A DNA stretch of 46,948 nucleotides from an uncultured bacterium (GTDB lineage: Bacteria; Bacillota; Clostridia; Oscillospirales; Oscillospiraceae): assembly GCA_945873205.1 (NCBI GenBank), contig CAMCCC010000017.1, positions 1 through 46,948 of the forward strand, in the 5' to 3' direction. Below the pieces are notes generated by a model, which did not search any database, was not told where the DNA came from, and saw only the letters and a list, made by a program, of their open reading frames with translations. Position numbers and translations under genes: made by a program. Shown in pieces: positions 1-11,190 of the stretch (positions are counted from its first letter, which is position 1; each line of letters begins with the position of its first letter).

Positions 1-610
1 TGGCGCCGGTGCGGCGGAAGTCCTCGATGAAGTACTCGGACTCCTCAAAGGTGATACCGATGGCGGCAAAGACCACGGCGAAGGTCTCGTTATCGCCCAG
101 AACTCTCGCCTGACGGGCGATCTGGGCGGCCAGGGCCGCGTGGGGCAGGCCGGAGCCGGAGAAGATGGGCAGCTTCTGGCCACGAACCAGAGTGTTCAGG
201 CCGTCAATGGTGGAAACGCCGGTCTGGATGAACTCGGCGGGGTAAGCGCGGGCAGCGGGGTTCATGGGCAGGCCGTTGATGTCCATATGGGCCTCGGCCA
301 GAATGTCGGGGCCGCCGTCGATGGGCTGGCCCATGCCGTTGAAGACGCGGCCCAGCATATCCTCGGAAACAGCCAGCTGCTGGGGGTGGCCCAGGAAGCG
401 GGCCTTGGACTGGGCCAGGTTGATGCCCTGGGCAGACTCGAACAGCTGAACAACCGCCCGGTCGCCCTCTACTTCCAGAACCTTGCAGCGACGGACTTCG
501 CCGCTGGGAAGCTCGATCTCGCCCAGCTCGTCATAGGTGACGCCTTCCACATGCTCAACCACCATCAGAGGGCTGGCGATTTCTTTTATGGTCTTATACT
601 CTTTAATCAT
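1..610 (-). CDS. ntpB: V-type ATP synthase subunit B (partial, 3' end off window)
   Basis: Non-catalytic nucleotide-site subunit of the V1 head. Reading leftward from the ATG at 610, about 203 residues are present and the frame is still open at base 1. The translation shows the beta-barrel start [19 protein letters not shown], the segment [18 protein letters not shown], the segment [20 protein letters not shown], and [14 protein letters not shown]. The last stands where catalytic subunits have a P-loop and is the usual degenerate form in B subunits. The start overlaps the ntpA stop by four bases (ATGA), so the two are translationally coupled; A and B are needed in equal numbers (A3B3). The subunit D gene expected next lies outside the window. 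Family assignment is secure. Confidence 0.96.
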   Translation of the reverse strand, partial: MIKEYKTIKEIASPLMVVEHVEGVTYDELGEIELPSGEVRRCKVLEVEGDRAVVQLFESAQGINLAQSKARFLGHPQQLAVSEDMLGRVFNGMGQPIDGGPDILAEAHMDINGLPMNPAARAYPAEFIQTGVSTIDGLNTLVRGQKLPIFSGSGLPHAALAAQIARQARVLGDNETFAVVFAAIGITFEESEYFIEDFRRTGA

Positions 611-2376
611 GCGTCCTCACCTCCGGCAATCACGTTTGCGATCTCTTCCTTCATCTGCGCGTCGATGGCGTCATAGTCGGCGGAGAAGGTAGCGGCGTCG
701 GCCATCTTGGCGCGGCCGATCTTTTCTCTGGCGTCGATGGCGAAGAGGCCGTTCATGTCGGCACCCTTCTCCAGGGCCTCGCGGCAGAGGACGTCATAGT
801 GGAGGATCAGGTCCAGCAGGCGGAACTGCTTGGCGTAGGAGGAGTAAGCGTCCTCGTCCACGAAAGCGTTCTGCTGCAGGAAGTCCTCACGGATCATCTT
901 GGCAGTCTCCATGGTGAGACGGTCAGCGGGAGAAAGGGCGTCCTGGCCAACCAGGCGGACGATCTCCTGCAGCTCGCTCTCCTCCTGGAGGATGTGCATG
1001 GCCTTGTCGCGGTTGGCCATGTAGCTGTCACCGAACTGCTCGGTGTACCAGGGAGCCAGGGAGTCCAGATACAGGGAGTAGGAGGTCAGCCAGTTGATGG
1101 CCGGGAAGTGACGGGCGTAGGCCAGGCTGGAGTCCAGCGCCCAGAAGACCTTGACGATACGCATGGTGGCCTGGGAGACAGGCTCGGAAATGTCGCCGCC
1201 CGGAGGGGAAACAGCGCCGATGGCGGTGACAGAGCCCTGGCGGGAATCGCCGCCCATGCACTCCACCACGCCGGCACGTTCGTAGAACTGGGCCAGACGG
1301 GAGGCCAGGTAGGCGGGGTAGCCCTCTTCGCCGGGCATCTCTTCCAGACGGCCGGACATCTCACGCAGAGCCTCGGCCCAGCGGGAGGTTGAGTCAGCCA
1401 GAACGGCCACGTCGTAGCCCATGTCACGGAAGTACTCGGCGATGGTGATGCCGGTGTAAATGGAAGCCTCACGGGCTGCCACAGGCATATCGGAGGTGTT
1501 GGCGATCAGCACGGTGCGCTTCATCAGAGGCTCGCCGTTGCGGGGGTCGTTCAGTTCGGGGAACTCCATCAAAACGTCGGTCATCTCATTGCCGCGCTCG
1601 CCGCAGCCGATGTAGATAACGATATCCACGTCGGACCACTTGGCCAGCTGGTGCTGCACCACAGTCTTGCCGGAACCGAAGGGGCCGGGGACTGCGGCGG
1701 TGCCGCCCTTGGCGATGGGGAACATGGTATCGATAATGCGCTGGCCGGAGTTCATGGGCCGGCGGGGGACGTACTTCTTCTGATAGGGTCTTGCGATACG
1801 GACGGGCCAACGCTGAATCATGGTGAGCTTATGCTCCACGCCCTTGGCGTCCTTCACCACGGCCACCACGTCTTCCACAACGTGCTCGCCGCTCTCCACG
1901 CTGACTACCTCGCCGGAGATGCCGTTGGGGACCATGATCTTATGCAGGATGGCGCTGGTCTCCTGGACGGTGCCCAGCACGTCGCCGGGGTTGACCTTGT
2001 CGCCGGGCTTTGCCACGGGGACGAAGTCCCACTTCTTCTCACGGTTCAGGGCAGGAACGTCGATGCCTCTGGAGATGCAGTCGCCGGACTGGGCGCGCAT
2101 CTCGGGCAGGGGGCGCTGGATGCCGTCATAGATGTTATCCAGCATGCCGGGGCCAAGCTCCACGGACATGGGCATGCCGGTGGTGACGACCTCAGCGCCG
2201 GGGCCAAGGCCGGAGGTCTCTTCGTAGACCTGGATGGAAGCCTTGTCGCCGGTCATATTAAGGATCTCGCCGATCAGCCGCTGAGAGCCCACACGCACAA
2301 CGTCGGATACGTTGGCGTCTGCCAGGCCCTCGGCCACGACAAGCGGTCCTGAAACTTTAGTAATAGTTCCGCTCAT
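607..2376 (-). CDS. ntpA: V-type ATP synthase catalytic subunit A
   Basis: Catalytic subunit of the V1 head, which hydrolyses ATP to drive ion pumping or makes ATP in reverse. At 589 residues it has the normal family length. It shows an N-terminal beta barrel ([17 protein letters not shown]), the non-homologous insert typical of A subunits (about residues 110-190), a Walker A motif GPFGSGKT at 231-238, the GERGNEM segment with the catalytic glutamate shortly after, and [20 protein letters not shown]. The gene sits between ntpG (subunit F) and ntpB as in the Enterococcus hirae ntp operon. Nothing looks broken. A 197-codon frame on the opposite strand is only its shadow. Confidence 0.98.
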   Translation of the reverse strand: MSGTITKVSGPLVVAEGLADANVSDVVRVGSQRLIGEILNMTGDKASIQVYEETSGLGPGAEVVTTGMPMSVELGPGMLDNIYDGIQRPLPEMRAQSGDCISRGIDVPALNREKKWDFVPVAKPGDKVNPGDVLGTVQETSAILHKIMVPNGISGEVVSVESGEHVVEDVVAVVKDAKGVEHKLTMIQRWPVRIARPYQKKYVPRRPMNSGQRIIDTMFPIAKGGTAAVPGPFGSGKTVVQHQLAKWSDVDIVIYIGCGERGNEMTDVLMEFPELNDPRNGEPLMKRTVLIANTSDMPVAAREASIYTGITIAEYFRDMGYDVAVLADSTSRWAEALREMSGRLEEMPGEEGYPAYLASRLAQFYERAGVVECMGGDSRQGSVTAIGAVSPPGGDISEPVSQATMRIVKVFWALDSSLAYARHFPAINWLTSYSLYLDSLAPWYTEQFGDSYMANRDKAMHILQEESELQEIVRLVGQDALSPADRLTMETAKMIREDFLQQNAFVDEDAYSSYAKQFRLLDLILHYDVLCREALEKGADMNGLFAIDAREKIGRAKMADAATFSADYDAIDAQMKEEIANVIAGGEDA

Positions 2377-2417
2377 GGTTCTACCTACCTTTTACAAGTT
2401 TGTTGGCTGCTGACGGA

Positions 2418-2738
2418 TCAGTCGCCAAGAATGTTGGTGCCCACGGCACGCTCGACAGCTGCCTTCAGGGCAGACTGTCCAAGTCCGATGGAGCCCTCAC
2501 GGCCGGGGATCAGGATGATGGCCGGGGTGGGGCTGTCCTTGAATTTGTTGATCTCTGCGCTCAGCTCCGCGGCCAGGCCCTCCTCAATGTAGATGATGGC
2601 ATATTCGTCGCTGCCTCTGGTGAGGCTTTTCAGAATCTGCCCGGCCTCCGCCGCATCCGCCGCGGGATAGGTCTCCAGGCCCAGGGCCTTGAAACCCATG
2701 ACGGTGTCTCTGCCGCCGATAACAGCGATTTTAAGCAT
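2418..2738 (-). CDS. ntpG: V-type ATP synthase subunit F (central stalk)
   Basis: Small central-stalk subunit (called F in Thermus nomenclature, NtpG in E. hirae) that sits with D on the rotor shaft and helps regulate the head. The product is 106 residues starting MLKIAVIGGRDTVMGFKALG, with the Rossmann-like fold of the family and the expected EYAIIYIEE and PAIILIPG strands. A longer frame begins at 2786, but its first 16 codons lie inside the end of ntpC; the ATG at 2738 gives the canonical N-terminus and overlaps the ntpC stop by eight bases. Size, order and motifs all agree. Confidence 0.93.
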   Translation of the reverse strand: MLKIAVIGGRDTVMGFKALGLETYPAADAAEAGQILKSLTRGSDEYAIIYIEEGLAAELSAEINKFKDSPTPAIILIPGREGSIGLGQSALKAAVERAVGTNILGD

Positions 2739-3723
2739 ACATATCACGCAGCCTTTCCCGGATGACCTGGGGAGCAATGCCCGCAAGCCGGCCCGTAAGA
2801 ATCATTCTGATGGCGGTGATCTCCCCTTCAACCGCGGCCATATAGGCGATGACCGGCTCACAGCCGTAGCTGACGAGCTTGGCGCCCTTGAGATAGGCGT
2901 TCACCGCGTTGTCGCAGGCCAGCTCAAAGGCGGTCATGCTGCCGCCGGAGAGGCACTCAGCCCCCAGAACGCCGGCCTTCTCCAGCACGGTGTGGGCATA
3001 GAGGGCGGCAAGGCTGTCCTTATCGCCGGCAGCGGCCAGGCGCTCCACGCCCACATTGCCGCCGGGCACCAGAACCTCGGAAAGGAAGTCCTGATTTTTG
3101 CCCATGCGCAGGGTGCGCACCACGCTTCTCAGGTTGCTGCTGTCGATCAGCAGGGCCACATAGCCCTTGAGGAAGCGGCTGTCCAGCTGTTTGGCCAGGG
3201 TCTCCAGCTCGGCAAAGTAAGCCTTATCCAGCACAAAGTCGGAGAGCTGGGGGTTGGAGGTACGGGCCAGGACGGACTTGGCCTCCGCCATGGCGGCGGC
3301 CAGGGTCTCGGGCAGCTGGGCCCGCTTATCCTCGTTATAAATCTCCAGAAGCTTTGCGCCGGGGATGCGGCCGGAATCACTGAGCAGGCGCTTGGGGTCC
3401 TGCCCCATGGCCTCGGCCTTCAGGATGACCTTGGCGTTGTGATAGTCATAGCGCAGCTTGAACAGGTCCACCAGACGGCTCTCCGGGCAGAACCGGCCCA
3501 GCTCGTCAAAGATCTGTGCCCGGTGCTTTTCCAGGCTCTCCTCGATCTGGGCAGCGTCCATCTGGGACAGGTCCTCATAGCCGCAGTCGGTCAGGAGCTT
3601 GGCCGCGTCCTCAAAGGTGGCGGCGTCCAGCATGCGCTCCGCCTTTTCCCGGCTGAGCAGCTTGGGCTCTCTGGCGCGAAGCATGGCCGATATGCAGAGA
3701 TACGCTTCTTTTTTGTTAGCCAA
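2731..3723 (-). CDS. ntpC: V-type ATP synthase subunit C (rotor-to-stalk connector)
   Basis: Funnel-shaped connector (AtpC/NtpC, eukaryotic d-type) that joins the membrane rotor ring to the central stalk. The frame from ATG 3741 encodes MQGGKKLANKKEAYL, but its first codons spell the ribosome-binding site (CAGGGAGGG). I therefore place the start at TTG 3723, six bases after that site, giving 330 residues. The protein is largely helical, as expected, with internal three-fold pseudo-repeats (for example DLSQMDAAQIEE and LRSVVRTLRMGKNQDFLSEVLVPGG). It follows ntpE with a short spacer and overlaps ntpG. The identification rests on length, operon position and the conserved AYLCISAMLRARE start. Confidence 0.92.
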   Translation of the reverse strand: MANKKEAYLCISAMLRAREPKLLSREKAERMLDAATFEDAAKLLTDCGYEDLSQMDAAQIEESLEKHRAQIFDELGRFCPESRLVDLFKLRYDYHNAKVILKAEAMGQDPKRLLSDSGRIPGAKLLEIYNEDKRAQLPETLAAAMAEAKSVLARTSNPQLSDFVLDKAYFAELETLAKQLDSRFLKGYVALLIDSSNLRSVVRTLRMGKNQDFLSEVLVPGGNVGVERLAAAGDKDSLAALYAHTVLEKAGVLGAECLSGGSMTAFELACDNAVNAYLKGAKLVSYGCEPVIAYMAAVEGEITAIRMILTGRLAGIAPQVIRERLRDMYA

Positions 3724-3746
3724 TTTTTTCCCTCCCTGCATGGGGA

Positions 3747-4334
3747 TTATTCAAACAGAACTTTAGCAAGCTGCGCGGACATATCGCCCCGGCACAGCTC
3801 CACCAACAGCTCTATGGTGCAGTTCGCTTCGATGCTTCCCCGCCTGAGGAGGAGACCGCCGGCAAAATCGCCGGTGGCGGCGGACAGGCTCAGCTTGCCG
3901 GCCGGCAGCAGAGAATTCGCCTTCTCCACCACGGCGGCGCCCACAGCGGCCTTGTCTCTGGCGTTGAGGACGATCTCCTCATCACCGGTGACAGCGGCCT
4001 GGGCGGCCAGCTTTCCCAGCAGCGCCACATACTGTTCCTCCGGCAGCGCCGTCAGCATGGCGCAGGCCTTATCAAAGCTCTTGGACACCATTTCCTGCTT
4101 CAGAGCCAGGATGGATTTCTTGGCTTCCATCTGGTTAATACGCTCCACGCTGTCTATGTTGTCCTGGCAGGCCTTGACGCCCTGACGGATCTTCTCGCCG
4201 TAGCGCTCCTTGGCCTGGGCCTCATAGCGCTGGCGGATCTCAGCGCACTGCAGCTCACTCTGAGCAAGTATCGCGTCGGCCTGAGCCTTGGCATCAGCCT
4301 GGATATGCGCGATGATTTTTTCAGTGCCTTTCAT
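3747..4334 (-). CDS. ntpE: V-type ATP synthase subunit E (peripheral stalk)
   Basis: Peripheral-stalk (stator) subunit that pairs with the small coiled-coil subunit encoded first in this operon. It is 195 residues. The first roughly 90 form a long charged, Ala/Gln-rich helix (MKGTEKIIAHIQADAKAQAD onward), and the C-terminal half is the globular head-binding domain (for example GDEEIVLNARDKAAVG and GGLLLRRGSIEANCTIELL, the usual end motif before the last helix). It is located between ntpK and ntpC as in E. hirae. No anomalies are seen. Confidence 0.93.
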   Translation of the reverse strand: MKGTEKIIAHIQADAKAQADAILAQSELQCAEIRQRYEAQAKERYGEKIRQGVKACQDNIDSVERINQMEAKKSILALKQEMVSKSFDKACAMLTALPEEQYVALLGKLAAQAAVTGDEEIVLNARDKAAVGAAVVEKANSLLPAGKLSLSAATGDFAGGLLLRRGSIEANCTIELLVELCRGDMSAQLAKVLFE

Positions 4335-4392
4335 TGATGATCTCCAATCTGATAATTATTTTGAGGTTTGGTTTGGAAAAAGAATCTGTCTA

Positions 4393-6843
<2,451 letters not shown>

Positions 6844-6844
<1 letters not shown>

Positions 6845-7158
6845 CAGCTATTCACTATCCTTTCCACTACGAGACTTGCTGCCTGATCCAGTCTGGCTTC
6901 GGCTCTGGCACGCAGAGCAGCCTTCTGATTCTCCAGCTCCCCTGCCAGCACCTGAGCGTCACCCTTGGCTTTCTCCTTTGCCTGGCGGTTGAGTTCCGCC
7001 AGCTCCTCCTCCGCCTTGGAGCAGGCTGCTTCCACCGCGGCTTTGCCTGCGGCTTCGGCGTCAGAGAGCAGCTGCTTTGCTTTGGCCTCCGCCGCCGCAA
7101 CCGCGGCTTTTGCGTCGGTCTCCGCCTGGGCAATGCTTGTTATCGCTTCAAATGACAT
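6844..7158 (-). CDS. ntpF: V-type ATP synthase small peripheral-stalk subunit (G/H-type, NtpF-like)
   Basis: First gene of the operon. It encodes 104 residues that are nearly all Ala/Glu/Lys/Gln helix (MSFEAITSIAQAETDAKAAV and so on), as expected for the coiled-coil partner of subunit E in the peripheral stalk (G in Thermus, NtpF in E. hirae). A GTG at 7164 is in frame, but the ATG at 7158 is better placed: the AGAGGGGG ribosome-binding site ends seven bases before it. It overlaps ntpI by four bases. Low-complexity helices are poor evidence alone; the call rests mainly on size, composition and conserved operon position. Confidence 0.88.
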
Positions 7159-7331
7159 TGGCACACCCCCTCTTTATTTTGGATTGAGCAATAATAGTTC
7201 TATGCCTGGACTTGCCATTAACGGTATTTTAATGATACCTCACAAAGTAACTTGTTTCAAGGCAAAACTTCCCTTTTCCTTGACAAAATTACTACACTCC
7301 CGTTAATTTCACGACAATTTCCCCTTTCCTT

Positions 7332-7399
7332 ACACCGGGCATGCTCCACTGCCGCGGTGGGGAAAGCGGGCCGGGAGCCGGAAGGCCGTCATACGGTGT
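7332..7399 (-). ncRNA. Structured leader RNA of the V-ATPase operon (candidate cis-regulatory element)
   Basis: Directly downstream of the predicted transcription start, the RNA can fold into a branched structure. The closing stem pairs ACACCG (7399-7394) with CGGUGU (7337-7332) and continues with UAUG (7393-7390) to CAUG (7343-7340), ten pairs with a two-base bulge. Inside are a GGCC...GGCC arm with a CCGG/CCGG core and a CCAC...GUGG arm. About 174 bases separate it from the start codon, and no terminator is visible. Na+-responsive leaders (Na+-I riboswitches, formerly the DUF1646 motif) are known upstream of V-ATPase operons. Whether this is one is inference; I could not compare it with the consensus. 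Confidence 0.5.
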
Positions 7400-7419
7400 C
7401 GGTTCCCTTATATTAGGTT

Positions 7420-7448
7420 ATTATAGTCTCTCGTTAGTTATTTGTCAA
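7420..7448 (-). promoter_or_regulatory. Promoter of the V-ATPase operon
   Basis: On the minus strand TTGACA (7448-7443), 17 bases, then TATAAT (7425-7420): a perfect vegetative sigma-A consensus. It implies a start near 7413 and a leader of about 255 bases before ntpF. Confidence 0.88.
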
Positions 7449-7566
7449 ACCCGGCTGCAAAATCAGAGTAAAATTTTTAACCGTTTTTTCGTGGTATTTT
7501 TCGTCGTTATGACCATGACGGACTGGCAACTTCGATGCATTTTTTCCGGCAATGGGGCAAAAAAAC

Positions 7567-7607
7567 AAAATCCTCCGGACTGCTTACAGAACAGTCCGGA
7601 GGATTTT
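7567..7607 (-). terminator. Terminator after ricT
   Basis: Sixteen-base-pair inverted repeat (arms 7567-7582 and 7592-7607, core CCTCCGGACTG) with A/T tracts on both sides, 15 bases past the ricT stop. It closes the holB-ricT unit and separates it from the V-ATPase promoter. Confidence 0.88.
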
Positions 7608-7622
7608 TGTACCAAAAATTAT

Positions 7623-8906
7623 TTATGCCTGTTTGTTCTCCCCGCCGGCCTTGGGTTTATTATTGTAATAACGGCGGCGGCGGTTATTGCTGCGGCGGGG
7701 GGCGCCCTCCCGGTTCTGCCCCTCCTTGGGGCCGGACTTGGGAGCGTTTTCCGTTTTCTGGTTATGGGCGGGCTTGGCCTCCACCTTCACCACCTTGGGA
7801 TTGGGTTTATTGCCCCGGCTGTGGCCATGAGCCTTGGGCTGGGGATGGGCGGGCTTGGCCTCCTGCTTCGGCTCCGCCGCAGGGGCCGGGTTCTGGGACT
7901 TGGGCTTCTTCTGGCGGTTGCGGCGGCGGTTGTTGCTGCGGCTCTTATTCTCCCGCCGCTCCTGGGCAGGCTCCTGAACGCGAACCGGCTCCACGCTGGG
8001 GATCACCCATTTATCCTCCGGCTGTTCCTGCTCCTCCTCCGGCTCCGGCACATAGTTGAGCACATGGGGCGGCTTCTCCCCGTCCTTGGGCCGGCCGCCG
8101 GGGACGGCGCACAGCTCATTGGACTTGTAAAGGCGCAGCGAATCATCGCTGTCATCATCCAGCTTTACCTTCACGGTCTGGCGCAGCAGGTTCACCTGCA
8201 CGGCGGTGCCATAGCCGTCCTTGGTCTCCACAAAGGCCCCCTGCTTGGGAACCTTTTTGATCAGCTCCTCATAGGCCTCCTGCTCATAGCGCAGGCAGCA
8301 CATCAGCCGGCCGCAGCTGCCGGAGATTTTGGCGGGGTTGAGGGACAGGGACTGCACCTTGGCCATCTTGGTGGACACCGGCTGGAAATCATCCAGAAAC
8401 TGGCTGCAGCAATAGGGGCGGCCGCAGATGCCGATGCCGCCGATCATCTTGGCCTCGTCCCGCACGCCGATCTGCCGCAGCTCGATCCGGTTGCGGAAGA
8501 TGCCGGCCAGGTCCTTCACCAGCTCACGGAAGTCCACCCGCCCGTCGGAGGTGAAGAAGAACATGGTCTTATTCCCCTCAAAGTTGCACTCCACATCCAC
8601 CAGGCGCATATCCAGACCATGCTCGGCAATCTTCTGCTGGCAGATCTCGAAGGCCTCCTTCTCCCGGCGTTTGTTCAGCTCCGCTACCCGGAGGTCATCC
8701 GCCGTGGCGATGCGCACCACATTGCGCAGGGGCTGGATGACGGAGGTGTCCATCACCATGTGGTTGCCCCGGCAGCAATCCACGATCTCAAGACCCTTGG
8801 AGGTCTCCACAATGACTTTTTTCCCGGCCTCGATCTTCAGGCCGTTGGGGGAAAAATAATAGCTCTTTCCCCGGTTTTTGAATCTAACGCTAACTACTTC
8901 AATCAA
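7623..8906 (-). CDS. ricT: PSP1-domain protein RicT (YaaT-like) with long basic tail
   Basis: Homologue of B. subtilis RicT/YaaT, a member of the RicAFT (Y-complex) that carries Fe-S clusters and steers RNase Y cleavage; it also affects sporulation. The PSP1 domain occupies roughly residues 1-260, with the signature cysteines in GIGICGRPYCCSQFL (about 158) and GSCGRLMCCLRYE (about 195). The remaining about 150 residues are a low-complexity tail rich in Lys, Arg, Asn, Pro and Gln, with two Arg/Asn clusters (SRSNNRRRNRQKK and RRSNNRRRRYYNN), unusual compared with the roughly 275-residue B. subtilis protein. I choose TTG 8906 as start: AGAGGA lies seven bases upstream and it begins just after the holB stop. 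An upstream start at 8960 would overlap holB. Confidence 0.88.
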   Translation of the reverse strand: MIEVVSVRFKNRGKSYYFSPNGLKIEAGKKVIVETSKGLEIVDCCRGNHMVMDTSVIQPLRNVVRIATADDLRVAELNKRREKEAFEICQQKIAEHGLDMRLVDVECNFEGNKTMFFFTSDGRVDFRELVKDLAGIFRNRIELRQIGVRDEAKMIGGIGICGRPYCCSQFLDDFQPVSTKMAKVQSLSLNPAKISGSCGRLMCCLRYEQEAYEELIKKVPKQGAFVETKDGYGTAVQVNLLRQTVKVKLDDDSDDSLRLYKSNELCAVPGGRPKDGEKPPHVLNYVPEPEEEQEQPEDKWVIPSVEPVRVQEPAQERRENKSRSNNRRRNRQKKPKSQNPAPAAEPKQEAKPAHPQPKAHGHSRGNKPNPKVVKVEAKPAHNQKTENAPKSGPKEGQNREGAPRRSNNRRRRYYNNKPKAGGENKQA

Positions 8907-8910
8907 TGAC

Positions 8911-9723
8911 TTATCCTCTGTTTCCGCTGCCGGCAATGGAGTCCACAGCCAGCAGACCAAATATATGTTTGGGGCCGACGTTCACCCGGAGAAAAGCGGC
9001 GCAGCGGTCCATCAGGGCGCAGAGCCGGCGCAGCTGGCGGTGGCTGAGGCCCAGGCAGTCCCGCCGGGCGCAGAGCATCTCCCCCAGCTGTTCCTGGACG
9101 CAGTCCACAAAAGTGGCGGCGGCGCGGCCGTCCAGCCCCTCGTTGGCGGCGCACCAGCTGTACAGCCGTGCCCGGTCCCCGGCGGCGACGGCCTTGATAT
9201 AGGCCGCGGCCAGTTGGGCCATGGCCTGATCCGGCGCAGCCTGGGCGCCGGTGAGATTCAGCTCCACACAGCGGGAGCGCACCGTGGGCAGAAGCTGGCT
9301 GGCATTGGTGGTGCACAGCAGGAAGAGGGCGCCCAGGGGCGGCTCCTCCAGCAGCTTCAGGGCGGCGTTCTGGGCGGGGATGTTCATGGTCTCCGCCTCC
9401 CGGATGATATACACCTTCCGGGACGCCTCATTGGGCATGACGCAGGCATCGGCGGAGAGCTGACGGATCTGGTCCACGCCGATCTCCCGCTTGGGCCGGC
9501 CCTTCTCATCCTCCAGGCGGGCAATGGTGATCACATCCGGGTGAATATTCTCCGCCACCTTATGGCAGGCGCGGCACTGATGACAGGGCTTTTTCCCCCC
9601 GCCGGTGCAGACCGCGGCAGCGGCCAGTTCCCCGGCCTGGGAGAGCGCCGCCTGCATATCCGGGGCTGAGATGAGATAAGCGTGAGAGAGGCGGCCAGGG
9701 TCCGCGATCTTCAATTCAGCCAC
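8911..9723 (-). CDS. holB: DNA polymerase III delta-prime subunit
   Basis: Clamp-loader subunit needed to load the beta sliding clamp. The product is 270 residues. The N-terminal AAA+ region has lost its Walker A motif (SAPDMQAAL where a P-loop would be), normal for delta-prime. It keeps the four-cysteine zinc module at C39, C47, C50 and C53, the EAETMNIPAQNAALKLLEEPP segment and the SRC motif (TVRSRCVEL). The start is GTG 9723: GGAGGT lies six bases upstream, better than the frame start at 9741. It forms an operon with ricT, an arrangement also seen in B. subtilis (holB-yaaT). Confidence 0.93.
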   Translation of the reverse strand: MAELKIADPGRLSHAYLISAPDMQAALSQAGELAAAAVCTGGGKKPCHQCRACHKVAENIHPDVITIARLEDEKGRPKREIGVDQIRQLSADACVMPNEASRKVYIIREAETMNIPAQNAALKLLEEPPLGALFLLCTTNASQLLPTVRSRCVELNLTGAQAAPDQAMAQLAAAYIKAVAAGDRARLYSWCAANEGLDGRAAATFVDCVQEQLGEMLCARRDCLGLSHRQLRRLCALMDRCAAFLRVNVGPKHIFGLLAVDSIAGSGNRG

Positions 9724-9759
9724 TGGGACACCTCCGCGCACAACATTCTACATCATATT

Positions 9760-9788
9760 ATTTTACCTTTTTCTTCTCAACTAGTCAA
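9760..9788 (-). promoter_or_regulatory. Promoter of holB-ricT
   Basis: Minus strand TTGACT (9788-9783), 17 bases, TAAAAT (9765-9760). It lies about 35 bases before the holB GTG, close to consensus. Confidence 0.75.
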
Positions 9789-9826
9789 CCACCTTTCGTT
9801 ATATGGTCTGATTAATAAATTTCCAC

Positions 9827-9855
9827 TTTACCTGAAAAGCCGGGAATGATATAAT
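9827..9855 (+). promoter_or_regulatory. Probable promoter of the surface protein gene at 9914
   Basis: TTTACC (9827-9832), 17 bases, then a perfect TATAAT (9850-9855), about 50 bases before the GTG start. The -35 is weak. Confidence 0.6.
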
Positions 9856-9913
9856 TTGCTGGAACAAAAATGGAAGAGAAATCGTCGCTTCAGTAACGGG
9901 AGGAGGGTTTCCT

Positions 9914-11107
9914 GTGACAACGATTCAGAAAAGGGCCCTGGCAGGGCTTTTGAGCCTGCTGCTCTGCCTGGGTATTTGCGGGCTTATCCCCACAGAGGCC
10001 AGTGCCGAGGGGGAAATCGGCAAGGTGCTGACCACGCTGTCCAATGTGCCGGTGGCCATGGACGGGGTCTACAGCATCACGGCGGCCACCAGTACGGAGG
10101 GCTGCTATCTTGCCAGCTACGGCTGGTTTGACAGCAGCGGCAGCCCGGCCGACGGCGTTTTTGAGGCCGGGACCTACCGGGTGGAGATCACGGTAAACGC
10201 GGCAGAGGGCTATTATTTTGCTGACGGGGTGGCGGTCTACCTGAACAATTCTTCGGTGGACTATGTGATGAATGACAGCAGCAGCCTGACCCTCTATCGG
10301 AATTACGACGCCCAGCTGTGGGCCCCCAGCATCTATAAGCACCCCACTACGGAGAACGTGAAGGAGGGAGAGTTGGCCTCCTTTGTGGCCATGGCCACCT
10401 ATACCGACACCTATGAGTGGACGGCCACCAGCCCGGACGGCAAGACCACCTGTAAGTGTGATGATCTGCCGGACCTGTTCCCCGGTGTCTCCATCGGCGG
10501 GGACGGCAAGGAGAAGATGAACATACGGAACGTACCGGCGGAGATGGACGGCTGGACGGTGAAATGCACCTTCTCCGGCCCCGGCGGCTCGGCGGTGTCC
10601 AACGCGGCCAGCATCAAGGTGAAGGTAGCGGAGACCCCCAAGCCCACGGCCACGCCCAAGCCTTCCGCCACGCCCAAGCCTACTGAAACGCCGGCAGCCA
10701 CGGCAAAGCCGGACACTGAGGACGAGCACGTCCACGAATTTTCCGAAGCCTGGAGCAAGGACGCGGACAAGCACTGGCATGAATGTGCCTGCGGTGAGAA
10801 AACCCAGGAAGCGCCCCACAGCATGGAGTGGACCGTGGTGACGGAAGCCACCAAGAAGGTTCCGGGCACGGAGCAGGGCGTCTGTTCCGTCTGCGGCTAC
10901 ACCGAGACCAGAAGCCTTGCCTATGAAAAGGACGAGGATGGCGAGATCGGCTTCATGCGCTATGTGTTCATCGGCATCATTGTCCTGATTGTGGTGATCG
11001 TGATCGGTCTGGTCATCAGCGGCATCGCCGAGAGCCGGCGGCGCAAGCGGCGCAGAGAGGCCCGGCGGCGCCGGGAGCAGCGGGACCGCTACGACGACCG
11101 GTATTAA
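9914..11107 (+). CDS. Secreted, membrane-anchored surface protein with Pro/Thr linker
   Basis: 397 residues, GTG start after GGAGGG. An N-terminal signal peptide (RALAGLLSLLLCLGICGLIP, likely cleaved after ASA around residue 32) is followed by an ectodomain of about 200 residues with beta-rich, Ig-like character. Then come a Thr-Pro-Lys-Pro repeat linker (about 240-265) and a short Cys/His module (HWHECACG ... CSVCGY) of the kind seen in clostridial surface proteins. Near the C-terminus is one membrane helix (YVFIGIIVLIVVIVIGLVIS) followed by a strongly basic Arg tail. This is a type I topology: exported domain, stop-transfer, cytoplasmic tail. Own promoter and terminator, so monocistronic. 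Specific function unknown. Confidence 0.8.
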   Translation: MTTIQKRALAGLLSLLLCLGICGLIPTEASAEGEIGKVLTTLSNVPVAMDGVYSITAATSTEGCYLASYGWFDSSGSPADGVFEAGTYRVEITVNAAEGYYFADGVAVYLNNSSVDYVMNDSSSLTLYRNYDAQLWAPSIYKHPTTENVKEGELASFVAMATYTDTYEWTATSPDGKTTCKCDDLPDLFPGVSIGGDGKEKMNIRNVPAEMDGWTVKCTFSGPGGSAVSNAASIKVKVAETPKPTATPKPSATPKPTETPAATAKPDTEDEHVHEFSEAWSKDADKHWHECACGEKTQEAPHSMEWTVVTEATKKVPGTEQGVCSVCGYTETRSLAYEKDEDGEIGFMRYVFIGIIVLIVVIVIGLVISGIAESRRRKRRREARRRREQRDRYDDRY

Positions 11108-11124
11108 AAATAAAGCACTTCCCC

Positions 11125-11158
11125 GGCGCGGTTACCATCGGCAACCGCGCCGCTTTTT
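11125..11158 (+). terminator. Terminator after the surface protein gene
   Basis: Nine-pair GC-rich stem GGCGCGGTT/AACCGCGCC (11125-11133 with 11143-11151) followed by GCTTTTT, 18 bases past the stop. Confidence 0.88.
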
Positions 11159-11190
11159 CATCGCGCTTTGCCATGAAGGAGTGAACTGGC

